A stretch of DNA of 64,000 bases from Erigeron canadensis (taxonomy: Eukaryota; Streptophyta; Magnoliopsida; Asterales; Asteraceae), in NCBI RefSeq assembly GCF_010389155.1, contig NC_057761.1:16742501-16806500 (forward strand), written 5' to 3'. This document shows positions 41,820 through 52,680 of this stretch, piece after piece. The stretch's first letter is position 1. The number at the start of each line of letters is the position of its first letter. The notes under the pieces were generated by a model. The model made no database searches and was not told the origin of the DNA. It saw only the letters and a program-made list of their open reading frames with translations. A program made the position numbers and the translations under genes.

Positions 41820-43116
41820 GGTAGTTAGTTTAATTTCCTCGAGCCTTGTGAATCTTGCAGCCCTTGTTTTTGCCTCGTCTAAATTCCTGCATGGCATCAT
41901 TATAAGATCTTCCTGGAACTTAGATCCTTTATGAAGACCTCTCTGCAAAGCTTGAATAGCAGTTAGCATATCTAATTTAGGAATATTAAGAGATTTTTTC
42001 GTAAATCAAGTCATAAAATCTTTAAGTGATTCATGTGGTTTCTAAATTATTTTATAAAGATCATCAGTCAATTTTCCAAAGGTCCCACTGCATGAAAATT
42101 GACTATAATATAAATTTGTTAAATCAGCGAAAGAGTTGATAGACAAAGGAGGCAAACTCTGTAGCCATTTCAAGGCTGATCCTGAGAGTGTGGATCCAAA
42201 GCTTCTGCATAAGCAAGTTTCTTTCAAGTTGGATGGAATTGGCACCGTTTCCATTTTTTCTAAATAAAGTGCGATATGCTCTTGCGGATTAGTAGTTCCA
42301 TCATATGGTTTCATGTTTGGAACTTGAAATTTCTTCGGAATTTCTATGTTTGCGATCCTGTCACCATATCTATTAATAAGATAAGATGCAGGGTTAACTT
42401 CAGGATCAATGATTGCAAAATCTAGGAACACTTGAGATCATGTGTTTAATTTTCTGGAATTCCCTTGCAATGTCATCGTTCATTCCTTGTCCCTGCGAGG
42501 GGTTAGTAAAAGCAAATGATCCAGAAAAATTATTAGAATTATGCAAACCTGCACCCATGGTGGCTGATGGTCCAGCAACATGAGTGTTTTGTGGGATATT
42601 ACTCCCAAAATTAGGAGTTGCAGTTGGGAGTGACGTATTAATAGGCGCAGATTCAGGAGCAGTTGGAGTCGTTGAAAATAAATTTCTAGGAGTCACCGGT
42701 GGTCTATTTTCAAAAATCCTTGATTCAAGGATTCTGAATTGTACCTGATTATACTCTTAACTAGTCTTAATCGTCTTATCAAGATTCTGCAAAATAGTAA
42801 ATAAGTCAGGCAGTTCTTCAGAATTAACATTCCTAGAATTAGTATTATAGGGATCCGGATTGCCATGATCGTCGTAAAAACTCCTTCTTTGAGTCTGGCC
42901 CGATCTTGTATTTTCCTGGGATGAATTTCCTGCTGGAGTTCCTTCAGGTAATTCTAGGATCTGGAACAAGTCCATCGACTCCTTTCCTTTATCTTGAGTC
43001 GAAGTTCGAGTTGTGTTGTTCCTATTTCTTCGATACGATGCACATCCTGGAGGAGGAGGCATGGTAGAAGAAACAACAGGAGTAGTTTGCGAAGAATTAG
43101 TTGGTTGAGTCGACAT
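41820..43116 (-). pseudogene. Gypsy-1 gag, broken
   Basis: The Met at 43116 lies about 75 bp downstream of the primer site. The N-terminus is Ser/Thr/Pro-rich and low-complexity, with a stop at 42757. The retrotransposon gag domain, in a shifted frame from 42431, reads IPKKFQVPNMKPYDGTTNPQ, CRSFGSTLSGSALKWLQSLP and SFADLTNLYYSQF. Stops at 42042 and near 42006 interrupt the following KDFM and RTRAARF-like tail. It would form the particle shell. Confidence 0.85.
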
Positions 43117-43189
43117 TTTCGGTATTTAATTTTGAAAAATTCTGCTTTATGAAAATCAAAAAGATTTTTATCAGATCAAAAGCACCTTT

Positions 43190-43209
43190 TGCCCCACGGT
43201 GGGCGCCAA
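43190..43209 (-). other. Gypsy-1 primer binding site
   Basis: The minus strand reads TTGGCGCCCACCGTGGGGCA, adjacent to the LTR and upstream of gag. TGGCGCC starts are common for plant gypsy primer sites. I cannot name the tRNA with certainty from sequence alone. Confidence 0.75.
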
Positions 43210-43211
43210 AT

Positions 43212-44022
43212 TGATTTTGTCAAAAATTACCTAAGATAATCTACGTTGAAGATTTAGATCAATTATGTAACCAAACTTTCGTTCGTGAGGTTAAGGGTTT
43301 GTAAAATACGTTTAGATTCAAAGATGCGTATAAAATACGTATGATGAACCAAGATTATGTCGACTTAAGCAAAAGAAGGTTGTCAAAAGACTTCGCAAAC
43401 TGTATTATGATAAAATACAATATAAATAATGATAAAAGAAACAAGATAAAGAATGATAATCGTAAATAAATGCTGTAAATAAAAGAGAAAGGATCAAAGA
43501 ACACCGAGATTTCTTATCAAGGAAAAGCCCTTAATCCTTTGAGGATTGCCGGCATAAAAACCCCGGGAGGAAGCAATCGTCCCTGCCTTGTTCTTTTATT
43601 AATGGTGTTAAATTGATTACAATGATAAAGCAGGTTTATCGATCTTTCTAAGTGAGTAAAGTAACAAGAGATGTGTGTTTGTTTACAAGTGTGAACAGAA
43701 GTGAGTGAAAGCAAAACGTATGAATGTCATATGATCGATCAGACCCCTTGTATATATAGAGCTATGAAATAACAAACTATCTGATATTGTAGGGATTCTC
43801 CTGGTCTTCATCAAGTGAATGTTGCAGTGTATCTTGACTTGATATGATAGCCATTGGAAGATATTCTCTCGTGTGGAAATTCTCATGAACTCCGATTTTA
43901 ATGGCAGACTTATTCTTCTTTGCGTGTTGATCAAATAAGACTGTGTAGAATCTCTTTGTACCGTTATAGATATTTTCCTTATGAATAGTCCAGAACCTGC
44001 ATATTAATCTCACGTGGAAACA
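43212..44022 (-). repeat. Gypsy-1 5' LTR
   Basis: On the minus strand it is proposed to start TGTTTCCACG (44022) and end ACAAAATCA (43212), next to the primer site. It contains TATATATA (43751-43758) and, downstream in sense, AATAAA (43600-43595). The right border rests only on the TG terminus and on unrelated sequence beyond it. The 3' LTR is not in the window. Confidence 0.65.
43751..43760 (-). promoter_or_regulatory. TATA box of the Gypsy-1 LTR
   Basis: TCTATATATA on the minus strand, about 155 bp upstream of the AATAAA signal at 43600-43595. This spacing fits a U3-R arrangement. Confidence 0.5.
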
Positions 44023-44192
44023 ATAGTTGAAACATATCGTTAGTAATATAGTAACAAGTCATCAGAATATTCAAATATGTCAAGATCTTGGGAGTCCAAT
44101 ATCTTGGAGCTTCAAGATAATGAAACCTGAAATTTCACCCATAACATCTACCTTAGAAATATCACATCTAGATGCTAATGTCAAGGGGAGAC
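44023..44192 (+). mobile_element. Remnant of the 3' end of a copia-like element with polypurine tract
   Basis: The last part, TCTAGATGCTAATGTCAAGG then GGAGAC (44167-44192), matches the Element-2 end at 13679-13706 with two or three differences. The preceding sequence is only loosely similar. It is followed by TATTGGTGCAAC where Element-2 has TGTTAGTGCATG. Probably a relative of Element-2, truncated by Gypsy-1 on the left. Confidence 0.5.
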
Positions 44193-44469
44193 TATTGGTG
44201 CAACACCCGTCATTTAAAAATATGGATTTCCAAAAACTTTCGCCTAACGGCGTCAAAGAAAGCGGAATTAAACTTTAAAAGTCCAAACCAGCAAAATTTG
44301 TTTGGTTTATTCAATAAATAGTGTTACTAGTCATATCATCAAAACAAGTCTAAATGGAAATTCATCGGTTGCCCAACATTAAACAATCGACATTATAGTA
44401 AATACAAATCATAAATATCTAAACATAAATCAACGTCTAATGCGAGCAGCCACTATGGGTAAACTACAG
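44193..44469 (+). repeat. Possible LTR fragment (unassigned)
   Basis: Non-coding; begins TATTGGTGCAACACCCGTCA and runs to the copia LTR at 44470. The GCAACACCCGTCATTTAAAA start resembles what I remember of long plant gypsy LTRs, but I cannot prove identity. It may be the same element as 61685-64000. Confidence 0.35.
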
Positions 44470-44650
44470 TGTTAGAACTATAATTTCTAGTAGTTGATTT
44501 GTATGTTTATAATACTTTATAGTTGTTTGTATTTCTCATAAGTATGGAAGGGAGACTAGTATTTCAACACACACTCTTTCTCTCTCGGCATATTACACAC
44601 ACTAAAACACGTAGATAAGCTCAAATACATACATTACATTACATTAAATT
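44470..44650 (+). repeat. Short copia 5' LTR (probably Copia-3)
   Basis: Starts TGTTAGAACTATAATTTC, contains a CT-rich stretch (CTCTTTCTCTCTCGG) near its end and is followed directly by a tRNA-Met primer site on the plus strand. About 180 bp. Orientation and style agree with Copia-3 (56480-61684). The link is an inference, because the gag start between them was not found. Confidence 0.6.
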
Positions 44651-44693
44651 TGGTATCAGAGCAAAATACATACATTACATTTGGTATCAGAGC
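44651..44693 (+). other. Tandemly duplicated primer binding site
   Basis: TGGTATCAGAGC occurs at 44651-44662 and again at 44682-44693, within a 31-bp direct repeat that also carries GCAAAAT and ACATACATTACAT. Either could prime reverse transcription from initiator tRNA-Met. The first is LTR-adjacent. Confidence 0.85.
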
Positions 44694-45216
44694 AAAATCA
44701 GTCAATCTGAACGATCCAGAATCAAAATTGAAGCTGAATTTGTTCTTAATTTTTATGTTTTTGAGCAGTTTATACTAATATCCATTTGCCGAGATAACTG
44801 TGCAATAGATTACAGCATAATTCTGTGTGTTTTTCTTCAAAGTTTGTTCACCGATCATCTAGGATTTTGATTATAATCATTTATGTATCGAAATTAGGGT
44901 TCAATTCCATCAGAAAGTACGATTTCATCTAAGCTCGGCAAAAGCATAGATCAGTGGGTTTGAATTCTGGTTGATTTTAGTGATTAATTTGTTTGAGGAT
45001 TTGTTCGCACTAGTTTTCTGAACAATTTGGTCCAAATTTGGAGCTTTAATTCTCAGAATTGAAGAAGAAAATGGAGATTTTTAGTGTGCTCGGTATTTGA
45101 GAGTTGCTAGACAAAGAAGACGACTACAAATCAACTATTTTGTCGTTTTGTGATCTCTAGTGTTTGCAGAGGTTGATTTTGATTAGTTCTCTTGGTAGAG
45201 CTCCTTGCTCGGCAAT
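44694..45216 (+). other. Leader-like non-coding stretch after the primer sites
   Basis: AT-rich, no convincing ORF. It probably belongs to the 5' leader of the plus-strand copia whose LTR is at 44470. Short repeated phrases such as GCTCGGCAA and GCTCGGTA occur. No gag start is visible. Confidence 0.4.
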
Positions 45217-47241
45217 TCATGAATCTTTCAACTTTTTGTAGCTTTGATCTTTGTCACATTTACTTGAACACTTTGGAGAGTAAACATTTGAATGAAGTTT
45301 GGATAAGTCTCTTATGAAGTAATCATGCTCCTCCTCAATACATGAATATAACCATATTGGAGCATCTTTAAACATTTGTTCCATCTTGAGAGAATATCCT
45401 TTCATCTTCAGTCTCAATCTTATCTTTGGAATCAATTTAGATTTCCTCTTTTTCAAAATCAAGAACTCAATCAACTAAAATTTAGAGAAAATTTGAGCTC
45501 AATTGACTAAAATGTTTTGAAAATCTTTGACAAGTTAATCTGAACAATCCATAGCTCGATTTTCATGAGAACATATTTCGGCGGCAAAAAATTTGGAGGA
45601 AAAATTTCCAAGTTTCAATTTTAATTCTTTCACTTCAGTTTCAAACACAAACTTTTCTCCATCAATTATTCTTATTTCTTCCCCAATCAATCATAATCTT
45701 TTTCTCCCCCTCATAATGACAAAGTTGGGAACCAATGTCATTATGCAAACATTGATTGATAAAATGCTAAAAGAAATAACACAATCCGAAACTAGATGTA
45801 TTGCACATGGAGAAATGTCGACGATCAAGACAACAACCCAAACCATTAGCCCACCCTAAAGAATCCTAAAGGTGACAAAAATGTAAGGTTGAAGTTGTTT
45901 GGTACAAACGTTATAGTATGGTGTTGGTGTTTTTTGTGTTAGTGAGATGAGAAATGAAACCGGATAAGAATGATCCGTTAACATGTTCAAAAATCAAAAG
46001 GATTAATGAAATGACCGATAGAAATGTATAACATTTTTCGGATTTCCTATGTATCATTGAGACATGCACAAAGCAATGTTCTAACGTAGTTTGGTCTGCG
46101 GCTTTTCAACCACGAGATTGCTTTAAAGAATATAAATCATGGTTAGTACAGTCGAGGCATTCGATAACCACAATCTATTATCCTTAAAGACTTTTAGGAA
46201 GAATCCGAGGTCACTGTTAGACTTCTCGTTCACTCAATAATCACATAAATGTAATTATGAGACCTACGTTCAACGTTGGAAAAGATGTTAGCATTGGTAG
46301 GATTTCCATTTGATCATCGTGGAATATCTATTAAGATATCACTTACAAATGTTCCGGCTATATCACAAAGATAAGCAATTATATCACAAAGATATGATTC
46401 GAATGTGTCCTAAATAAATAAATAATGAACAAATTAATGACCAACCAAGATAGCTCTAGACACAAAGTGATTAAATGAAGTCGGGGACTGGAGCAGAGTG
46501 TCGCCCTTTTTCAATATTAACATCTTCCAAATGAAGAGTTAATAGAAATGTGAAAATCTCCGTGAGAAATGAAACAAGTATTTGTTAAGAAACACTTGAG
46601 TGGTTAGGTAAAGATGTGCATCGCTTCACTGGGTCCATGAAGACTTCTTCAATATCGAGATATCAACAAATAACATCCGATAGAAACGTATTTTACCCAG
46701 CGATTTGAGAATTTAGGGAAGGGTATCATTTCTTTTAACCCTTTTCTCACAATATATCACCTTAACCTCTCACTTTTTGACTTTACTCCCTCCATCCTAT
46801 TTGCATAAAAACATCATCACTCAAAATACCATCACTATCTAATGAAACAAGTGAATACTCTGGGGTTAGAACTTATCGGCGATGATGAAGTTCATGGAGT
46901 AAATTTTGAGAAGAACTTAATCTCTCATGTGCAAACTAATCACCGAACTTCTTTTGATCGAAAATCGTTTGAAAAACATCAAACGTGTGTATAGAAAAAA
47001 AATTTAAAACACATTTGAAGTTTTGAAAGATTTTGAAATCACAAACTCCCCCTTAATCTTATGCAAGAATAGATCAAAATGTTTTCCATAGAAAGGTGGA
47101 GCAAAAATTGGTTTTGTGAAATCAAAATGAGTAAAATCTTTGTTGTGATATTTTCAGAAAACTTGAGAGTCTATTGTGAATAATATTTTTCAATTAAGAA
47201 ACACAAAGTTTTGCATCAACAACAATGTCAATAGTAAGACT
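45217..47241. other. Non-coding stretch, probably 3' region of Copia-4
   Basis: No recognisable gene. The minus strand has two polypurine-like runs, TGAGGGGGAGAAAA (45703-45716) and AAGGGGGAG (47049-47057), the latter in a context (GCATAAGATTAAGGGGGAG) like that of copia 3' ends. An 85-codon minus-strand frame at 45217-45474 is unrecognised and not called. A short duplication ATATCACAAAGATA occurs at about 46363 and 46382. No LTR matching 56139-56479 was found here, so the Copia-4 3' end is truncated or lost. Confidence 0.4.
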
Positions 47242-47550
47242 GCTAGGGAGTACACAAAGGCGTTCAATCCGTCGCATCTCACTGACAAGTTGGAAGCAAT
47301 AAAACTTTTTAAGCAAATTTTAACTCAATCAATTATACAACATGAAACAACTAGGGAGTACACAAAGGCGTTCGATCCTTCGTTGCTCATATCAACAATT
47401 GAGAGTTTGGAAAACTTTTATTTGAAAAAAAAAAAACTTGATTGACATTTTAGTTAATTCCGCGTTGACATTTTATTTGGCTTCAAAACTGCTATTACAC
47501 ATACATATTCATATAAGACCACTTGGAAGTACACAAAGGCGTTCAATTCC
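47242..47550 (-). repeat. Three copies of a ~25-bp motif GGGAGTACACAAAGGCGTTC
   Basis: Plus-strand copies at 47245-47270 and 47353-47378 (GGGAGTACACAAAGGCGTTC then AATCC or GATCC) and 47525-47550 (GGAAGTACACAAAGGCGTTC). Only the motif is conserved; the sequence between is not. It lies in the presumed 3' untranslated region of Copia-4. Confidence 0.85.
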
Positions 47551-47843
47551 GCGTTTTCTTATATCAATGTATATGTATAACAATAGGATCTTAGAATGAA
47601 TAGGCATTTGTAAATAAATAAAACATTGAAGAACGGGTTATACACAGAGTATGTATAAGCCACTTTGAGATAAATAAAACTATGAAGTCCGGGTTACATA
47701 CATAGTATATGTAAACCACTTTGAAAAAAATCTTTTTGTTTCTTTGTTGTTTTTTTTTTTTAAGATTTTCTATTTTTGTATTTGATTATATCTTTTCAAA
47801 TTTTGTATTTTGTTTTTCTAGAATGTATCAAGAACAAAATAAT
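47551..47843. other. Non-coding 3' flank of the Copia-4 pol
   Basis: AT-rich with a T13 run. Two related 35-bp phrases (CGGGTTATACACAGAGTATG at about 47635 and CGGGTTACATACATAGTATA at about 47689) each end in CCACTTTGA. Nothing else seen. Confidence 0.5.
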
Positions 47844-49454
47844 TTAAGGTTCAAGATTTAGCATGCCAAGCTTGGAGATAAGAAAGATAAACCTCTTTTC
47901 ATCCAATGGTTTGGTGAACAAATCTACAAGTTGATAGTCAATTCCCACAAAGTAGAGTTCGATGTCACCTTTCTCAATATGATCTTTGAGAAAATGATAT
48001 CTAACATCAATATGCTTTGATTGAGAGTGATTGACTGAGTTGACTGCCATAGCAATGGCACTTTGAGAGTCACAATAAATAGGGATATGATCATATTTCA
48101 GACCATAATCAGTTAGTTGAGTTTTCAACCATAAAACTTGAGCACAACAACTAGCCGCAACCACATATTCAGCTTCAGCGGTTGATAGTGACACACAATC
48201 CTGTTTCTTGGAAGACCAACTCACAATTTTATCACCTAAAAATTGTAAAGTACCGGAAGTGCTCTTGCGATCAAGCTTACAACATGCATGATCTGCATCT
48301 GAATAAGCAGTTAGATTGAATCCAGTATCCCTAGGATACCAGATACCTAAATTGGGTGTACCCTTCAGATAACGAAAGATTCGTTTCACGGCTTGAAAAT
48401 TTAAATCAGTTGGAGCAGCTTGATACCTAGCACACATACATGTTGCAAACATTATATCAGGGCGAGATGATGTAAGATACAACAATGAACCAATCATACT
48501 TCGATATCTCTTTTGGTCAAATAGTTTCCCATTTTTATCAGCATTTATGTTTGTTCGAGCAGCCATTGGGGTAGAAATTGATGAAAATGAAGTCATATCA
48601 AACTTTTTCAACATGTCATTTATGTATTTACCTTGTGATATAAAAATACCAGTTGGTAATTGTTTGATTTGAAGACCCAAAAAGTAGTTCATTTCCCCAA
48701 TCATGCTCATTTCAAAATGATTAACCATAAGAGATGAAAAGTTTTGGCAAAATTTTTGACTGGTTGACCCAAAAATAATGTCATCAACATATATCTGGAC
48801 AAGAAGAACATGCTTACCTTGTTTGCGAATGAACAACGTAGGGTCAATTGTCCCTTTAGTAAAGCCACCTCTTAGTAAGAAAGTAGTTAAGGAGTCATAC
48901 CATGCGCGGGGTGCTTGCTTAAGACCGTAGAGAGCCTTGTCTAACCTGTAGACATGGTTTGGTCTTTGAGGATCAACAAAACCTTCTGGTTGTTCAACGT
49001 AAACTTCTTCTTTGAGGTCACCATTCAAGAAAGCAGTCTTCACATCCATTTGAAACACAATAAAGTTTCAGAATGCGGCATATGCTAAGAAAATTCGAAT
49101 GGCCTCCATTCTTGCAACTGGAGCAAACATTTCGTCGAAGTCAACACCAGGTTGTTGGCAATAACCCTTTGCAACAAGTCGAGCTTTGTTTCTTACTACC
49201 ACTCCATTCTCATCCTATTTGTTTTTGAATATGCACTTTGTTCCGATTGGCTCAAATTTTCTCAGATTTGGAACTAATCTCCATACTTTTAGTCTTTCAA
49301 ACTGTGCGAGTTCTTCTTGCATAGCCTTAACCCACTCTAGATCACGAAGAGCTTCAGAGACAGTTTTGGGTTCGATGTTGCTGAGAGAAAGTGCAACAAG
49401 ACACTCGTTTACTGAAGTACGAGTAGTTACTCCGACTTGTGGATTTCCAATCAT
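47844..49454 (-). pseudogene. Copia-4 reverse transcriptase and RNase H
   Basis: The N-terminal part (49454-49060) has WVKAMQEELAQFERLKVW, GTKCIFKNK, a stop at 49215, then [20 protein letters not shown] and [15 protein letters not shown] lies at about 49064. From 49058 the frame is open to the end: [38 protein letters not shown], the catalytic [25 protein letters not shown], then RNase H with [30 protein letters not shown] residues, [31 protein letters not shown] and TKPLDEKRF. The RT/RNase H core looks complete from 49058; the damage is in its first 130 codons. Confidence 0.93.
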
Positions 49455-49906
49455 TTGCGATCATGAGGAAGAGGATCTTGTTGTTGAATATCAACATCAT
49501 CATCATTAAAACTTGAGTTTTGTTGAGAGATGGAATCATAGCTTGGTAGAACTGCTTCCTCATAGGATGGATGACCAAAGTCAAGTGGCACATATACATT
49601 TGGAGTGTTCAATGGATTTGTTGTCTGAGCAAAGCGAGTAGGTTGTTCTTGAACATTCACTTGAGAATAATTATCAGGAGAGGATGATGAAGAAGAATCA
49701 TCAGCAGAGGATGAAGAACTACTACTAGAAGATGTAGCACCTTGCTCAGAAGAACTTGATGATGATTCATGATTGTTGTCAGAAACTGGATCATTGTTTG
49801 GAATTGGTTCAACAATGACTTGAGGTTCTTCTTCATGAATCGGTTTGGAATTGTAGAATTCTTCAAAAAGAATATCTAATTCATCACTTGTTGGAGTTGG
49901 AAACAT
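49455..49906 (-). pseudogene. Copia-4 Ser-rich linker between integrase and reverse transcriptase
   Basis: Starts MFPTPTSDELDILFEEFYNS, continues acidic, then runs of Ser (SSSSSS, SSSSSSSSS, SSSSSS) and ends at DPLPHDRK. The frame closes at 49451. The same linker in Copia-3 reads EDLDILFEEFYYG and DPQDPLPHSTKW. Likely disordered. A frameshift separates it from the RT frame. Confidence 0.85.
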
Positions 49907-51009
49907 CTTGAATTTAGATGTTAAAGTAGAAGTCCTTTTTTAAGTACTTGAAGTACTTGGATCATTCCTTGTTGGTCGCAAACTTTCTTGCTCAAAAATC
50001 ATGCCCGACAACTCATCAAACCAAACATTCATTGTTTCTTGAATTGTGTTTGTTCGGCGATTGTAGATTCGATAGGCAATTGATGACTTGGAATAACCAA
50101 CAAAGTAACCTTCATCACCTTTCTTCTCGAATTTTCCAAGGTTCTCCCGATCATTTAAAGTGTAACAAACACACCCAAATATGTGAAAATAGTTGATGTT
50201 GGGTTTTCATTTGTTAACAACCTCATAAGGAGTTTTCTCGAAACGCTGATTGATGATAGACCGATTCTGAGTGTGACAAGCAGTGTCAACAGCTTCAGCC
50301 CACATATTGGATGGCAACTTGGAATAAGCAAGCATTGTCCTTACTGCTTCCACTAGCGTTCGATTTCTCCTTTCAACGACACCGTTTTGTTGTGGGGTGC
50401 GAACCGCTGAAAATTGGTGAGTAATGCCTTTGGATTTACAAAACTCATCAAAGACGGCATCTTGAACTCAGTTCCGTTATCTGAACGGATATAACGAACT
50501 GGAAGTTGAAGATTTACTTGAGTAGAAGTGATGAAATCAATCAAAATCTGAGTTGTTTCATCTTTTGATGCAAGAAACTTGACCCAAGTATATCTTGAAT
50601 AATCATCAACAATAACCAAGATGTATCTTTTCCCATTTCGGCTTTGTACTTTCATCGGCCCACAAAGATCCATGTGAAGCAAATGAAGAGGTGCTAAAGA
50701 ATTTGGAGATTTCTTCGGTTTATGAGAAGCTCGCTTAATCTTCCCAACAACACAAGAAGGACAAACATGTTCACTTTCATACTTATAGTCAGGCAAGCCT
50801 TCAACAAGATGCTTGTTGACCAAAGTATTGATTGTTTGGAAATTCAGATGAGATAGCCTTCTATGCCATAACCAAGAATTCTTTGATGTAGCCTTTGAAA
50901 TGAGACAAATATTATCGGTTGGTTGGTTATCATCAAGATTGACGGTAAAAAGATTATCATCGCGGTCGCCACAAAGAATATCAACTCCATCTAGAGTTGA
51001 ACTTTGCAA
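49907..51009 (-). pseudogene. Copia-4 integrase, broken
   Basis: The pre-integrase part shows SWLWHRRLSHLNFQTINTLV and the zinc-binding CPSCVVGKIKR. The core has HMDLCGPMKV (first Asp), VIVDDYSRYTWVKF and RSDNGTEFK (second Asp). One base is lost near 50465 and the frame shifts. The third residue is kept in the next frame, GVVERRNRTLVEA. Stops follow near 50203 (TGA) and 49943. The C-terminal HIFGCVCYTLNDRENLGKFE and GYFVGYSKSSIAYRIYN parts remain. All three DDE residues are present but not in one frame. Confidence 0.9.
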
Positions 51010-51300
51010 AGAGATTGTCGAAAAAGAACTTGAAGATTGTTGTTACAGAATTGTCCAACACTGAACAAGTTATAACTTAACCCTTCAACATAGTGAAGTT
51101 TCTTGATGACAATTCCATTGCGTTCAATGTCTCCATAACCTAAGATAGGAGCGAAATTGTTGTTTCCAAATCGAACCGTTCCCATGAATCGTTCGATAAA
51201 GTTCTTGAGCAATGCTTTATTTCCAATCATGTGTTTTGAACACCCGGAATCGAGTATCCAAACACAGATGGTTATTTCCTGCAATCAAAGAAATTTAACC
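51010..51300 (-). pseudogene. Copia-4 protease
   Basis: CVWILDSGCSKHMIGNKALL, with the intact copia D-S-G-C-S motif, and GTVRFGNNNFAPILGYGD. The frame opens directly after TTTGATTGCAG with no Met upstream, and a stop lies just before it. It shifts near 51000 into the pre-integrase frame. Confidence 0.88.
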
Positions 51301-52680
51301 GACTTTAGGTACCCACTTGAAGACGAGTCCTTTGTGGTTAGTTAACACAGGCAGGGTATATAACTTAGGAATTGCATTCAAACATGCTTTAGAATCAACA
51401 TAAACATTAACAAGCACATCATCAATAAGCACATTTGGATAAAAAGTACGAACATTCACACATGAATTAAAAGTAACATGTCTACAAGCATTCAAACCAA
51501 TCACACGAGAACAGGAATTAACATTGTTTACAAACACACAAGGCCTTGCCTTGGCACCATTAACATTGTGTAACAAAGATGACTTAAAAGATGAATTGTT
51601 TGAATTAATAAAAGCATTCTTCTTCTTACTAACAACCTTTCTCCTTCGCATTTTCTTCTTTTTCTCAACATTAGTGAACTTAGGTACTAATGACTTAGCT
51701 ACCCATTTAGTATCACTAATTATGCTCTTTCCACCTGTTGAATTTACACTGAGAAGATTAGAACAAGGAGTTTTGAACACTTTCATCTTTTTAGAGTCTT
51801 TTGGAGGTGAGGAAACTTCTTGTTTCTTTGGTTTATCATGAGAAAACCATCCATATCTATCCCTATATCTAGTTGCACCATTAGATATATCCCTAGTTAG
51901 TAAAACTGAGCTAGACTTAGATACCTTAGGTAAAGAACTAGATTGAGAGTTAGATGAAGAAACATTAGGATTGTCTTTCGGAAGTTTCACTTTGGTGTAC
52001 TTTGTTCTAGGAGTGGTCTCAGCTTGTTTCTTTTTGACATGTTTCACCGGGGTAAGAGTTTTTGTTTCTATCTTAACTGTCTTTGGTTCAGTCTTGACGA
52101 GTTTGGTCTTAACTCCTTTCTTTGAATAATATGAAGTTGGAGCTTTGGACAAAAGATTTTGAGATTCCTCTTTTGTTTCAACTTTTATTTTGGTATATTC
52201 AATCTTTTTTTCAGTTTTTGAATCAAAAACATATTCTCCCACCATGAATTTATCAAAATCAACTTTAGTGAAAGATTTCAATGAGGATTGATTAGTTTTA
52301 AATTCTTCTTTTGAAATTTTTGAAAAATCAGGAATCTTGGGGTCCAACTTCACATCATGGGTAGTCTCAGAAATTAGGTCAATTTGAACTGACACATCTT
52401 TGGTCTCACAAGAAATTTGAGTAGAAGTATCAACACCTATACTAGTACTAAGCTTAGGGTGAACAACTAACTCATCAATAGTATCACATGTGAAAAACCT
52501 ATAGAAGTACCATATCAAAACTAAACTATGCGCAAGTTCTTCATCAGATAAATCAAATTGCACATAATCATCAGCTATAAATGTAGCAGCATTTTGAAAA
52601 GTACACTCAAGAGAATCAGTCAAGGTCTGAGTGGAGGTATTGGTAGATGAAATACAAGTAGTCTGGGTAGAATGGTCTAT
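51301..52680 (-). pseudogene. Copia-4 basic linker ORF between gag and protease
   Basis: Open from 52623 to 51295. The N-terminal half is acidic, and the C-terminal half is Lys/Ser-rich with RYRDRYGWFSHDKPKK, VVSKKKNAFINSNNSS and ending LVFKWVPKVG. Copia-3 has the counterpart KYKDQYGWLSPNNIKKG. The KWVPK phrase normally sits just upstream of the protease in plant copia elements. No enzymatic motif. Possibly part of a long gag. Confidence 0.75.

Larger units (their letters stand above)
14850..44022 (-). mobile_element. Gypsy-1: Ty3/gypsy element of Tat type, split into four pieces by LINEs
   Basis: In minus-strand order: 5' LTR (44022-43212), primer site, gag, protease, reverse transcriptase, first RNase H, second RNase H, integrase start. 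The coding pieces are 43116-39038, 33133-33005, 27142-27080 and 15480-14850; read in that order they continue one another without loss. LINE-D, LINE-C and LINE-A (with LINE-B inside) fill the gaps. The DNGS protease motif, the zinc motif CAYHEDFGHIAEDC and a second RNase H with YTDGA are typical of the Tat group. Integrase is cut at about 14866 by the Element-2 LTR. Confidence 0.85.

Noticed and set aside
45217..45474. 85-codon minus-strand frame, considered as a captured host gene fragment
   Set aside because: No family recognised, no conserved motif, and it lies in decayed element DNA. It could be tested by protein search, but I cannot support it as a gene.
49186..49509. 107-codon plus-strand frame
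   Set aside because: Antisense of the Copia-4 reverse transcriptase N-terminus.
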